The notes under the pieces are model-generated. The model saw nothing but the letters and a program-made list of their open reading frames with translations. It was not told the origin of the DNA and searched no databases. DNA of 64,000 nt, taken from Chromohalobacter sp. 296-RDG (lineage in GTDB: Bacteria > Pseudomonadota > Gammaproteobacteria > Pseudomonadales > Halomonadaceae). A program made the translations under genes and the position numbers. This document shows positions 16,172-26,600 of this stretch, one piece after another (position 1 is the stretch's first letter; every line of letters starts with the position of its first letter). Where the stretch lies: NCBI RefSeq assembly GCF_029889885.1, contig NZ_JARANY010000017.1, positions 1 through 64,000 on the forward strand, in the 5' to 3' direction.

Positions 16172-16909
16172 TCATTCACTTGCCTGCATGGCAGCGGCCA
16201 CGACACGTGCCGCTTCCTCGATCAACGCTGCCTGATCATGCCCGGCTCGCCGTCGCGGTTGCCAATCATGATCGCCATCGTCGAGAAAATGCACGTGCGC
16301 CACCTCGGGCAAAGCATATTCGCGAACTTCACGGTCACCCCCGAACGGGTCTCGCGTACCCTGCAACACCCAGGTGGGACAGGTCAGATCCGGCCAATGC
16401 GCCAGTCGCGTGCGCTCGGGCTTGCCGGATGGATGAAACGGATAGCCGAACAGTGCCAGGCCCGCCGCTTGATCGTGCGCCGCCAGCAGACTCGCCACGC
16501 GTCCGCCCATCGACTTGCCGCCTAGCCACAGCGACGATGGTGTATCGTCGGCGAGCGATTTCAACGTGTCGCGCCATACGGCCAGCTCATCGACCAGGCT
16601 CTCGACACGCGGCGGCGGGCGCCGACGATTTTCATGCCATACCCGCTGCATGTAGGCGAAATCGAAGGCCCAGACCTGTACGCCATGCAGCGCCAGTGAC
16701 TCACGCAGGCGCTGCATGAAGGACGAGGTCTGCCCTGCCCCGGCGCCGTGGGTCAGCAACAAGCGCCCCACACGCGGCATGCCACGCACTTCCAGCGGGC
16801 CAAGGTCGTCCAGATAAAAATACTGCGCCGCGACGCCGGGCGAGACGCCGCTGTCGTGCAGTGACGTCAGTGAGCGTGGCGTCGAGGCATAGGCATGCTC
16901 GAAGCTCAT
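16172..16909 (-). CDS. KANL3/Tex30-like alpha/beta hydrolase (COG3571 type)
   Basis: 245 residues with a LLLTHGAGAGQTSSFM oxyanion segment (about 48-63) and the nucleophile elbow LGGKSMGGR (serine near 130). The C-terminal HVHFLDDGDHDW supplies the likely catalytic histidine. It matches the small predicted hydrolases of the COG3571/dienelactone-like group found widely in proteobacteria, function unknown. No signal peptide, so it is cytosolic. It ends only 66 bases from the tRNA operon start and lies 32 bases downstream of ttcA on the same strand, possibly co-transcribed with it. Confidence 0.85.
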   Translation of the reverse strand: MSFEHAYASTPRSLTSLHDSGVSPGVAAQYFYLDDLGPLEVRGMPRVGRLLLTHGAGAGQTSSFMQRLRESLALHGVQVWAFDFAYMQRVWHENRRRPPPRVESLVDELAVWRDTLKSLADDTPSSLWLGGKSMGGRVASLLAAHDQAAGLALFGYPFHPSGKPERTRLAHWPDLTCPTWVLQGTRDPFGGDREVREYALPEVAHVHFLDDGDHDWQPRRRAGHDQAALIEEAARVVAAAMQASE

Positions 16910-16941
16910 ATCAGCCGTGCCTCATTGGGAGGCGGAGTGCG

Positions 16942-17847
16942 TCACGCCTCACGGCTCAGCACGTCGAGTGTCTCGATACGTTTGCTCTGGAACTCGCGTT
17001 GCTTGTCTTCCAGCCCTTCGAAATCGAAGAGGTTTCGGTCGGCCAACTGCGACGGCGCCACATTGGTGATCGACTTGAACATCGTCTCCAGGCGCCCGGG
17101 GTGTTTCTCTTCCCACTCAGTGAGCATTTCCTTGACCACCTGGCGCTGGAGATTGGGCTGCGAGCCGCACAGATCGCAGGGAATGATCGGAAACTCGCGC
17201 CACTCGGCGTACTCGGCGATATCGGCCTCACGGCAATACGCCAAGGGCCGGATGACGACATTCTTATTATCGTCGGAGAGTAGCTTGGGGGGCATGGACT
17301 TGAGCGTGCCACCGAAGAACATGTTGAGGAACAACGTCTCCAGCATGTCCTCGCGGTGATGGCCAAGCGCGACCTTGTTGGCACCGATTTCCTCGGCGAA
17401 TCCATAGAGGGTGCCACGCCGCAGCCGCGAACAGAGCGCGCAGGTAGTCTTGCCTTCCGGGGTTTTCTCTTTGACTATTGAATAGGTATCACGCTCGACG
17501 ATGTGGTAAGGAACACCCAAGTCATCCAGGTATTTGGGCAAAACGTGCTCGGGAAATCCCGGTTGTTTCTGGTCGAGGTTGACTGCCACCAGCTCGAACG
17601 AAACCGGCGCGTTACGCTGCAGGTTCATGAGGATATCCAGCATGGTGTAAGAATCCTTGCCACCGGAGAGGCATACCATGACCTTGTCGCCGTCACGGAT
17701 CATGCCGTAATCGACGATAGCGTTTCCCACCTGGCGCCGCAGGCGTTTTTGCAACTTATTGAATGCCAGTTTGTCTTGGCCGGTGAGTGCTTGCATGACG
17801 ATAGCGCTTTGACCTGCCGTGGTAAGTGAATCCTTCCATGTTATCAC
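16942..17847 (-). CDS. ttcA: tRNA 2-thiocytidine biosynthesis protein TtcA
   Basis: 301 residues from a GTG start at 17847; an ATG at 17796 would give 284 residues and place the conserved KLQKRLRR nearer the end, as in E. coli, so the start is uncertain. The PP-loop SGGKDS (61-66) binds ATP; two CxxC motifs (CALC and CDLC) hold the iron-sulphur cluster. The enzyme thiolates cytidine 32 in some tRNAs. [19 protein letters not shown] is the family signature. It lies a short distance from the tRNA operon, probably by chance. Confidence 0.96.
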   Translation of the reverse strand: MITWKDSLTTAGQSAIVMQALTGQDKLAFNKLQKRLRRQVGNAIVDYGMIRDGDKVMVCLSGGKDSYTMLDILMNLQRNAPVSFELVAVNLDQKQPGFPEHVLPKYLDDLGVPYHIVERDTYSIVKEKTPEGKTTCALCSRLRRGTLYGFAEEIGANKVALGHHREDMLETLFLNMFFGGTLKSMPPKLLSDDNKNVVIRPLAYCREADIAEYAEWREFPIIPCDLCGSQPNLQRQVVKEMLTEWEEKHPGRLETMFKSITNVAPSQLADRNLFDFEGLEDKQREFQSKRIETLDVLSREA

Positions 17848-17883
17848 CGCAGTCCATCACGACGAAGTCTCGAACCTGGCCGC

Positions 17884-18501
17884 TCAGGCACTGATCGCAC
17901 GTCCATGACACAACCGCAGATACATCAGCGCCGTGGTCACGGCATCCCCCAACGCCGTATGGCGCCCCATGACCGGCACGCCCAAGGCCTCGCTCATGGC
18001 CTCGAAACGCACATCCGGCTCGATATCCAGCTGCACGCGACGGCGTTCACGCGCATACAATCGGCACACATCCAGCGTTCGATTGGGGAGGTCGAACCCC
18101 GTACGCGGGCGCAAGTGGCGATTGATGACCGCCACGTCGTAGTCGATACACCAGCCAACCAACGGGCGATTGCCGATGAAGTCGAGCAGACGGTCGAGTG
18201 CATCGCCCAATGCCTCGCCGCCCCACAAGTCGACACCGCGCAAACCATGAATGCGGATGGAGTCGCCCGACAAGCTCTCCGGCCGCTGCAGGCGCAGGTC
18301 CAACGACTCGCTGGTCAGGACACGTCCATCGCGCACTTTGACCGCCGCCAGCGCCACTAACTCCGCGCGCCGCGGATCAAGATCGGTCGTCTCGCAGTCC
18401 AGGGCAATGACCTCGCTGCCGCAATACGGCTCGAAGCGCCAGGCGTGATGCCCGCCCAGTTGGCGTCGTCGATCACCGGCACGGCGTAATGCTTTTATCA
18501 T
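17884..18501 (-). CDS. DEDDh 3'-5' exonuclease, DNA polymerase III epsilon-like
   Basis: 205 residues from the ATG at 18501, which has GGAGGTT upstream; a longer open frame is ignored. The exonuclease motifs are Exo I IALDCETTDLDP (about 31-42), Exo II with GWCIDYDVAVINRHL, and Exo III HTALGDAVTTALMYL, giving the DEDDh set. Its partner immediately upstream (76 bases) is the CBS/nucleotidyltransferase gene, and the same two genes are commonly found next to sodium:solute symporter genes in gammaproteobacteria. The real substrate in that setting (nucleic acid or a small nucleotide) is not known. Confidence 0.9.
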   Translation of the reverse strand: MIKALRRAGDRRRQLGGHHAWRFEPYCGSEVIALDCETTDLDPRRAELVALAAVKVRDGRVLTSESLDLRLQRPESLSGDSIRIHGLRGVDLWGGEALGDALDRLLDFIGNRPLVGWCIDYDVAVINRHLRPRTGFDLPNRTLDVCRLYARERRRVQLDIEPDVRFEAMSEALGVPVMGRHTALGDAVTTALMYLRLCHGRAISA

Positions 18502-18577
18502 CGCAACCTCCGTATACCTCTGACGATAGCCCGAGTGGCTTGACTCAGCCATTCGTGGCGCTTGCCTGACGAGCACC

Positions 18578-20395
18578 TCAATACTCGAGATGAAAACGCT
18601 GCGACAAGCGTTGCTTGAATTCCTTGACCGTATGCAACGCCTCGCGCAGCAAGTCACGCTCGAAGCCGCTGAGACGCTGAACGACAACGCGATTGGCCTC
18701 CTGCGACGTGTCGCTCTCCTCCAGATTTTCCAACTGCTGACGCAGGCGCAGCTCGGAAAACAGTGCCATGGCTTCGCCCAGGTCGTCGGCGAAAGGCCGG
18801 TCGAGGCGACCGTCGTCGACCAAGGCATCGAGACGCGCAAACGTCGAAGTGGCCGCGACACGCCGCTCTAGTGCCAGAGTGCGCACACCATGCACGATGG
18901 GGAAAAGCCCACCTTTCTTGATCTCGATGCCATGCTCCGGACGCTTGAGCGTGCCGAACAGGGTCAGCGGCGTGGAGTAACGCAACACCCCCCGAGCGAA
19001 GTACGACAGTAACAACTCATCGTGGGAACCGCGCGCGAACAGGTGCTCACGCAAGCCCTCGAGCAAGCTCGCGTTGCCGGCGATGGCATGGGCGTCAAGC
19101 ATGATGGCGAGATTCATCAACGCATTCGGATCGCGGCTCGAGGTCCAACGGGCAATTTTGCCGCGCCATGCCGACTCGCTCGCCACCCACTGCGGATTGG
19201 AAACCATGATGTTGCCCGGACAAGGCGGATAGCCAAGCCTGCCCAGCGTGTCGGTCAAGCTGCCCATGGCCGCTTCGATACCCGGCCAATCGCTGCCATC
19301 GGCCAGAATCAGCGCATTGTCCTGATCGGTCTTGAGGATCTGCTCGCCGCGTCCTTCGCTACCCATGACCAGTAGGCACGATTGCTCCCGTTGCGTTTCG
19401 GGCATCAGGAAACGAAACGCCTTGTGGATGATGCGCCCGTTGAGCGCCGCCATAAGCTCCATGGCGAAACGCAGCTTTATCCCTTGCGCCATCAGCGCCT
19501 GGATCAGTTGTGGCAGTCGTGCGCTGGCACGCGCCAAGGTATCGATATCCTCGGCTTGCTCGATTTGCAGACTGACGACATGGGCACGGCTCGAAAAATA
19601 GCCCAGCACATCGGTCAACTCGACGACACCCACCGCCTGCGCGCCCTCCATGACCACGACACGCGCCACTTCGTGACGCGTCATGCTGACCAGTGCGGTA
19701 AAGAGATAGTCGTCGGCATGCGAGGTGATCAGCGTAAAATGCGCGATGCCACCCACCTCGGAGGAATGTGGCAAGCCTTGCTGAACCAGCGCATCGAGAA
19801 GGTCGGTCTTGGTCACCATACCGCAACGCCCGGCATGACTGACCAACAAGCTGTCGGCATGACGCTCGCGCAAATGCGTGACGGCCTCGGCAATCGTGGT
19901 ATGCCCTTCGACCACGACGGGTTCGCGCATGCATTCCGCCACCCGTGCCAGCATGAAGCGTGCCATGCTCATGCCACCCTCCGCCCGCCGCTGAAGCACA
20001 TGGCGCGCCTTTTCGGCCAGGTGCTGGCGGAAGTACTTATCGAAGGCAGGATAGGCAGCGCAAATGTCTTCGAAAAGCCGGCGGGGCAGCAAGTAACACA
20101 GACTTTCTTGCTCAGCCTGAAACCTATAACGACTCGTACCGTTGAGGATGCTGATCGCCCCGAACAGATCACTCGCCGTGTAGTGGCCGATACGCCGCTC
20201 CCCCTCGCTCGCGTTGAGGTCGAGCTCCGCCACTTCGCCCTTGTGAATCAGGAATACATGCTCACCGGGTTGTCCGGCATCGAGTATAATCTCGCTCTCA
20301 TTGAAATAGGCGAGATCGACTCCGTCCCGAACGCGTTGACGCCCTGTTTCATCGAGCAAGCTGAAAGGTGGTTGCGAGAGGTTAATATCGACCAT
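18578..20395 (-). CDS. Cyclic-nucleotide-binding/CBS/DUF294 nucleotidyltransferase protein
   Basis: 605 residues. Order: cNMP-binding domain (about 10-130, GEHVFLIHKGEVAEL), a CBS pair (about 150-275, MREPVVVEGHTTIAEAV, MVTKTDLLDAL and GVVELTDVLGYF), the DUF294 nucleotidyltransferase core (about 300-445) with GSEGRGEQILKTDQDNALI, in which the two aspartates should bind metal, and the C-terminal DUF294_C helical domain. The layout resembles GlnD-type signal transferases: ligand binding would steer nucleotide transfer onto a protein target. It is divergent from the symporter operon by 556 bases and forms an operon with the exonuclease. Confidence 0.93.
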   Translation of the reverse strand: MVDINLSQPPFSLLDETGRQRVRDGVDLAYFNESEIILDAGQPGEHVFLIHKGEVAELDLNASEGERRIGHYTASDLFGAISILNGTSRYRFQAEQESLCYLLPRRLFEDICAAYPAFDKYFRQHLAEKARHVLQRRAEGGMSMARFMLARVAECMREPVVVEGHTTIAEAVTHLRERHADSLLVSHAGRCGMVTKTDLLDALVQQGLPHSSEVGGIAHFTLITSHADDYLFTALVSMTRHEVARVVVMEGAQAVGVVELTDVLGYFSSRAHVVSLQIEQAEDIDTLARASARLPQLIQALMAQGIKLRFAMELMAALNGRIIHKAFRFLMPETQREQSCLLVMGSEGRGEQILKTDQDNALILADGSDWPGIEAAMGSLTDTLGRLGYPPCPGNIMVSNPQWVASESAWRGKIARWTSSRDPNALMNLAIMLDAHAIAGNASLLEGLREHLFARGSHDELLLSYFARGVLRYSTPLTLFGTLKRPEHGIEIKKGGLFPIVHGVRTLALERRVAATSTFARLDALVDDGRLDRPFADDLGEAMALFSELRLRQQLENLEESDTSQEANRVVVQRLSGFERDLLREALHTVKEFKQRLSQRFHLEY

Positions 20396-20951
20396 GGTAG
20401 TACCCTCGTCCTGTGCCGACCCTGGCGCGACTTGGTGTCATCATTACCGCTTCATGTTCCTTATACTTTTCGGTAACACGGCCGAAAGATGCTTACTATA
20501 TTACGTAATCAAGAGTAGCAAAGCTGAATTTTATTACGACACATAGACTATCGTTCTACGCTGAGACCGCATCCCCAAAAAGCCATTGACTTACGCCCCA
20601 CAAGACTCGCTTACGCCTTTTTTATAAGCCTGCTAAAAAGTCTTGCCCCCTTCACAACACCATGAAAAAAATGATGATTCAAAAAATGACTCTTTAAACT
20701 AAGGGCTCGATACCAAAGTATGGGGTTCTTTTTTCCACGTCATTAGCCACTATCATCAGCATGACTATTCAAGGCAATCGCAGATAATTAACACAACGAC
20801 GGACAGCACTGCCATGGTCGATAAAAGTCTAGCGCCACTATCGTATCAATGACGCCACTCTACAGAGTGTTCTATAACTTAGACTGCTTTGAAGCGTCTC
20901 AAAAACTTTCATCACAACGTCCACATATCCCCACCAGTGGAGAGCGATACC
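20396..20951. promoter_or_regulatory. 556-base divergent intergenic region before the symporter operon
   Basis: No gene is seen; the region is AT-richer than its surroundings. A perfect 10-base palindrome ATTACGTAAT (20500-20509) lies about 105 bases before the CBS-protein start. Closer to the symporter a CACTCT-AC-AGAGTG palindrome (20856-20869) is followed by a possible -10 box TATAAC (20873-20878), about 73 bases before the DUF4212 gene. These are candidate operator/promoter parts for an acetate-responsive promoter; no regulator can be assigned from sequence alone. Confidence 0.5.
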
Positions 20952-21212
20952 ATGGCAGATGACAAATCCAATGCCGAAGCTTACTGGAAAGCCAACGTGC
21001 GACTAATCACCGGCTGCCTGATCGTCTGGGCATTCGTTTCTTACGGCTGCGCGATCCTCTTCCGGCCGTTGCTGGCCAGCATTCCCATCGGCGGGACCGA
21101 CCTGGGATTCTGGTTCGCCCAGCAAGGCTCCATCCTGACCTTCGTCGCCCTGATCTTTTTCTACGGCTGGCGAATGAACAAGATCGACAAAAAATTTGGC
21201 CTGGAGGAGTAA
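20952..21212 (+). CDS. DUF4212 small subunit of sodium:solute symporter
   Basis: 86 residues from ATG 20952 (the frame opens earlier, but GGAGAG precedes this ATG). Two membrane helices (about 17-37 and 52-71) with RPLLASIPIGG and FWFAQQGSI between, and a charged end NKIDKKFGLEE: the DUF4212 family. These small proteins nearly always precede a large sodium:solute symporter of the VC_2705 type, as here with only six bases between the genes, so they most likely form one carrier for acetate or a similar monocarboxylate. Confidence 0.93.
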   Translation: MADDKSNAEAYWKANVRLITGCLIVWAFVSYGCAILFRPLLASIPIGGTDLGFWFAQQGSILTFVALIFFYGWRMNKIDKKFGLEE

Positions 21213-21218
21213 GCCATC

Positions 21219-23015
21219 ATGAGCCAATTCGTCATCAATTTGCTGTTCGTTGGCGCATCCTTTGCGCTCTATATCGGTATCGCAATCTGGTCGCGAGCCG
21301 GGTCGACCAAGGACTTTTATGTCGCTGGCGGGGGCGTGCATCCTGTTCCCAACGGCATGGCAACCGCCGCCGACTGGATGTCCGCCGCCTCGTTCATTTC
21401 CATGGCCGGACTGATTTCCTCAGGCGGCTATGCCAACTCTACCTTTCTCATGGGCTGGACCGGCGGCTTCGTCATCCTGGCCATGCTCTTGGCGCCGTAC
21501 TTGCGCAAGTTCGGGAAATTCACGGTACCTGACTTTATCGGCGACCGTTTCTATAGCCGCACTGCGCGCGTCATCGCGGTAGTCTGTCTGATCGTCGCCT
21601 CAGTGACATACGTCATCGGTCAGATGACCGGGGCTGGGGTAGCATTCTCACGCTTTCTCGAGGTCAGCAGCACTGCCGGCATCTGGATCGCGGCGGCCAT
21701 CGTCTTCCTGTACGCGGTCTTCGGAGGCATGAAGGGCATCACCTACACCCAGGTGGCGCAATACATCGTGCTCATTGTCGCCTACACGATTCCGGCAGTG
21801 TTCATCGCCATGCAGCTAACCGGCAACCCGATACCGATGTTCGGCCTGTTCAGTACGCACAGCGAATCCGGGGTGCCACTGCTCGAAAAGCTCGATGAGG
21901 TCATCAACGCACTGGGCTTCCAGGACTACACCGCCGACGTCGACAACAAGCTCAACATGGTGCTGTTCACCCTATCGCTGATGATCGGCACTGCAGGCCT
22001 ACCGCACGTCATTATCCGTTTCTTCACGGTGCCCAAGGTCGCCGATGCTCGCTGGTCCGCTGGCTGGGCGCTAGTGTTCATCGCACTGCTTTACCTCACG
22101 GCCCCCGCCGTGGCATCCATGGCGCGCCTCAACCTGATGACCACCGTCTACCCTGAGATGGCCGGCCAGGTCGAGAACTACGACGCCGCCGCCGACAACG
22201 CACTGCAATACGAGGACCGTCCCGGTTGGTTCCGCACCTGGGAGGAAACCGGCCTCATCAATTTCGAGGACAAGAACGACGACGGCCGTATTCAATCCTA
22301 CAACGATAGCAATGAAGACTTCGCCGATACGGCACAGGAACGTGGCTGGGAAGGCAATGAGCTGACGGTCAACAACGATATCCTGGTACTGGCCAACCCG
22401 GAGATCGCCAACCTGCCACCTTGGGTCATCGGCTTGATTGCCGCCGGGGGTATCGCCGCCGCGCTCTCCACGGCAGCCGGGCTGTTGCTGGCGATTTCAT
22501 CGGCCATCAGTCATGACCTGATCAAGAACACGATCAACCCCCGCATCAGCGAGAAAGGCGAAATGCTCGCGGCCCGCATCTCGATGGCCGGTGCCATCCT
22601 GGTGGCGACCTACCTGGGCCTCAATCCTCCGGGCTTCGCCGCACAGACCGTGGCCCTGGCCTTCGGCATTGCCGGCGCCTCGCTGTTCCCGGTGTTGATG
22701 ATGGGCATCTTCTCTACCCGAATGAACAGCGCCGGGGCTGTCTGCGGCATGCTGGCAGGCCTCCTCAGCACGCTGCTGTACATCTTCACTTACTTGGGCT
22801 GGCTGTTCATTCCTGGTACCAACATGCTGGCCAATACGCCGGAGAACTGGATGCTCGGTATCTCACCGCTCTCATTCGGAGCTGTGGGGGCGATCATCAA
22901 CTTCGTAGTAGCCTTCGCTGTCTCCCGGGTCACCAAGGCACCGCCGCAGGAGATCCAGGACTTGGTACAGAGCGTTCGTTATCCGAAAGGCGCTGGCGCC
23001 GCGCTCGACCACTAA
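21219..23015 (+). CDS. Sodium:solute symporter, VC_2705 subfamily (acetate/monocarboxylate uptake)
   Basis: 598 residues with about 13 membrane helices. SSS motifs include SKDFYVAGGGVHP-like FYVAGGGVHPVPNG near residue 31 and GIAAALSTAAGLLLAISSAISHD near 410-433. A soluble insert at about 305-385 is unusually acidic (DKNDDGRIQSYND resembles a calcium-binding EF loop). It takes up a carboxylate with sodium. The neighbouring kinase, regulator and acs point to acetate, but ActP proper is a different SSS subfamily, so the substrate is inferred. Co-transcribed with the DUF4212 gene. Confidence 0.93.
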   Translation: MSQFVINLLFVGASFALYIGIAIWSRAGSTKDFYVAGGGVHPVPNGMATAADWMSAASFISMAGLISSGGYANSTFLMGWTGGFVILAMLLAPYLRKFGKFTVPDFIGDRFYSRTARVIAVVCLIVASVTYVIGQMTGAGVAFSRFLEVSSTAGIWIAAAIVFLYAVFGGMKGITYTQVAQYIVLIVAYTIPAVFIAMQLTGNPIPMFGLFSTHSESGVPLLEKLDEVINALGFQDYTADVDNKLNMVLFTLSLMIGTAGLPHVIIRFFTVPKVADARWSAGWALVFIALLYLTAPAVASMARLNLMTTVYPEMAGQVENYDAAADNALQYEDRPGWFRTWEETGLINFEDKNDDGRIQSYNDSNEDFADTAQERGWEGNELTVNNDILVLANPEIANLPPWVIGLIAAGGIAAALSTAAGLLLAISSAISHDLIKNTINPRISEKGEMLAARISMAGAILVATYLGLNPPGFAAQTVALAFGIAGASLFPVLMMGIFSTRMNSAGAVCGMLAGLLSTLLYIFTYLGWLFIPGTNMLANTPENWMLGISPLSFGAVGAIINFVVAFAVSRVTKAPPQEIQDLVQSVRYPKGAGAALDH

Positions 23016-23108
23016 GCCATAATGACGCGGCCTGGCACGCTAGGCCGCAGCCAACCCTCTCACTCGGGCTTCCTCAGGGAAGCCCGAACGCTTTCAGGAA
23101 AGACGCCC

Positions 23109-23624
23109 ATGATATGGCACTTGATAGCAGCGCTTTTCGCCGGACTCGGCACCGCCGGTATCGGCCTGGTGCTGCGTTTCATCAGCGCTAAGCGTCTGCC
23201 GCGGTGGATCGTTCCGGCACTGGGTGGCCTCGGCATGCTTGGCTACCAAATGTATTACGAGTACAGCTGGCTGTCGTTCAAGCAGCAGCAACTACCCGAC
23301 TCGGCTGAAGTCGTCGATGCCGAGTACGGCGCGATGCTATGGCGTCCCTGGACCTATTTGTACCCCATGCCCGTTGCCTTCGAAGTCATCGACCGCGACC
23401 ATCTGCGCGTCGTCGAGGCCGACGGGGAGCGCATGGTCGAGTTCTTTCTCTACCGTTTCGAAAAACAGGTCGCGGATCGCGTGACCCATCAAGCCTACCT
23501 GATGAACTGCGGCGAACGGGAATGGGCACCGCTGGTCGGCGATGAGCGCCAACCGGACGCCTCCGCGCTGCACGACATTGGCGCCGACACCCCGCTTTAT
23601 CAGGCCCTGTGTGAAACATCCTGA
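23109..23624 (+). CDS. Small membrane protein of unknown function between symporter and kinase
   Basis: 171 residues starting at ATG 23109 with AGGAAAG upstream. Two hydrophobic segments (about 4-23 and 33-50) are followed by a soluble region of about 120 residues with FEVIDRDHLRVVEADGERMVEFFLYRFEKQ in its centre. I do not recognise a named family. Its position between the DUF4212/SSS pair and the SSS-fused kinase, with 93 and 66 base gaps on the same strand, suggests it belongs to the same transport/sensing unit. Confidence 0.75.
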   Translation: MIWHLIAALFAGLGTAGIGLVLRFISAKRLPRWIVPALGGLGMLGYQMYYEYSWLSFKQQQLPDSAEVVDAEYGAMLWRPWTYLYPMPVAFEVIDRDHLRVVEADGERMVEFFLYRFEKQVADRVTHQAYLMNCGEREWAPLVGDERQPDASALHDIGADTPLYQALCETS

Positions 23625-23690
23625 GCATATGGACGACTGACGCGCGCCAGCGGATTACCCTAGAATGGCGGCAGACATAGGAGAGAGAGC

Positions 23691-26600
23691 ATGTTTGCTG
23701 GCTGGCTACTGATCGTCGTATCGCTGATCTACATTGCCGTATTGTTTGCCATCGCTTGGCGTGGCGATAGCCAGGCCAAGCGCCATGGACCGGGCAAACG
23801 GCGTCCCATCGTCTACAGTCTCGCGCTGGCGGTCTACTGTACGTCGTGGACATTCTATGGCGCCGTCGGTGAGGCCGCTACGTCGGGCTGGTCGTTCGCC
23901 AGCATCTTTGTCGGCCCGATTCTGACCTTCCTGCTGTTCTGGCCCGTGTTGGCCAAGATGATCCGTGTCGCCAAGCGCCAGAACGTGACCTCGATCGCCG
24001 ACTTCATCGCCTCGCGCTATGGCAAGACCCAGTCACTGGCGGCGTTCGCCAGCCTGGTGGCCTTGATCGGCACGCTACCCTACATCGCCTTGCAGCTGAA
24101 GGCCGTGGCCTCGGCGTTCACCGTATTGACCGACAGCGCCGACCTGACTCGTGCCCCTGTATTCGGCGATACAGCCTTCTATATCGCGGCTTTCATGGCG
24201 CTGTTCGCCATCCTCTTCGGAACGCGACATACCGATGCCACCGAGCATCACGAGGGGCTGATTCACGCCATCGCCTTCGAATCGGTGGTCAAACTGCTGG
24301 CGTTTCTGGTCCTCGGCGCCTACGTCACCTGGGGCATGTTCAACGGCCTCGGCGATCTGTTCGGCCGTGCCGATACCTATCTAGAATTGCAGCGCCAGTT
24401 GACCGAGCAGGATTTCGGCCACGGCTTCTGGGCACAGACGCTGCTGGCAATGCTGGCCATCTTCTGCCTGCCGCGCCAGTTCCACCTCGCCGTGGTGGAA
24501 AACACCCATGCGGACGATGCCAAGCGTGCCCGCTGGCTGTTCCCGCTATATCTAGCCGCCATCGGACTCTTCGTGCTACCTATCGCAGCGGCGGGCTTGA
24601 CGATATTTCCCGATGGCGACGTCAACCCCGACACCTTCATGCTTGCGCTGCCCATGGCCGGCGGCAGCGAATGGCTAGGTCTACTCACCTTCATCGGCGG
24701 GCTCTCAGCAGCCACCGGCATGGTCATCATGGCCGCCATGACGGTGTCGATCATGATCTCCAACGAGATCATCATCCCGCTGCTGTTCCGCCTACGCTGG
24801 TTCGTCACCGAAGGCGACTACGCCAAGCTGGTGCTACGTGCGCGACGCGCGACCATCGTCGTCATTCTGCTGCTGGCCTATATCTTTTATCGCCTGATCG
24901 CCGAATACAGCACCCTGGCTTCGACAGGCATGTTGTCGTTCGCCGCAGCCGCCCAGTTCGCGCCTGCCTTGCTGGGTGGGCTTTACTGGAAGCGTGGCAA
25001 CCGCCTCGGTGTCATTGCCGGCATGAACGTCGGTTTCGCGGTGTGGGCCTACACGCTGTTGCTACCATCGCTGGTGCAGGCCGAATTACTGCCGATGACC
25101 TGGCTGACCAGCGGCCCCTTGGGGCTCGACTGGCTGGCACCGACGCACCTGTTCGGTCTCAACGTCGGTGACAGCTTCACCCACGGCGTCATGTTGTCCT
25201 TGGGACTCAACCTGTTCTGCTACATCTTTGTCTCGCAGATCACCCCGCAGCGCGTCGTCGAGCGCATCCAGGCATCATTATTCGTCGATAGCGTCGAAAC
25301 TCGCCAGACCTCGGTCAACCGTCCGTGGACCGGTGCCACTACGGTTGGCGATCTCAAGGTTCTCTGCGAGCGCTTCCTGGGCACCAGCCAGGTACAGCGC
25401 GCCTTCGAGGACTATTCACGCCGTGGTGGCCAGTCCGTGGACGACAATACCCGCGCCTCGATCGACGTCATCCAGTTCACCGAACGGCTATTGTCGTCGG
25501 TACTCGGGGCGTCCTCGGCACGCATCGTGGTCAATTCGGCGTTGCAGGGACGCGGTATCGGTATTTCCGATGTCATCTCGATCGTCGACGAAGCCTCGCA
25601 GGTACTGGAGTTCAACCGCGCCCTGCTGCAAGCGACCATCGAGAACATCAACCAGGGCATCAGCGTGATCGATCAGAACGCGCGCCTGGTGGTATGGAAC
25701 CAACGTTATCTGGAACTGTTTCGCTTCCCTGACAGTTTGATCCGAGTCAACGCGCCGTTCGACAAGATCCTGCGCTACAACGCGCATAACGGTGAATACG
25801 GCCCCGGCGACCCCGAGGAGCACGTCGAGCTCTTGATGGACAATATCCGCCAGGGGCAACCGCACCGCTACGTGCGTTACCGCCAGGATGGTACTGTGCT
25901 CGAGGTCCAGGGCAACCCCATGCCAGGCGGTGGATTCGTCTACACCTATCAGGACATTACCCAGCAAAAGCGCACCGAAGAGGCGCTGATCCGCTCCGAA
26001 AACAACATTCGCATCTACACCGACAATGTGCCGGCGCTGATCGCCTATTTCGACAAGGAATGCCGCTACCTCTTTACCAACCGCGCCTATGAAGCGGCGA
26101 TGGGCATTGACCGCAACGAAGCGATCGGCGAACGCTTCGACCACGTCATGCCCGCCCAGGTCATCCGCGAGCGTTCGCCGTGGATGCATCGTGTTCTGGC
26201 CGGCGAGCGGGTGAGCTTCGAAATCTCACAGGACGACGGCGACGGCGGCGTGCGTTACATGCTGGTGACCTACACGCCGCACTTTGGCGAAGGCGAGAAT
26301 GTACTCGGGTTCTTCGCCCTCTATCAGGACATCACCGAGCGCCGTCTGGCCGAAATCGCTCTGCGCGAGACCAACGAAAATCTCGAGGAACGCGTCCGCG
26401 AGCGGACCCAGGCACTGTCCGAGGCCAATGCGGCCCTGCGTCAGGAAAACCACGTGCGCGCCGAGGCCGAGTCGGCGCTGCGCCAAGCCAAGCAGGTCGC
26501 CGAGGAGGCCAACGCCTCGAAAACACGTTTTCTGGCTGCCGCCAGCCATGATCTGCTCCAACCGCTCAACGCCGCGCGTCTATTCACCTCGGCACTGGGG

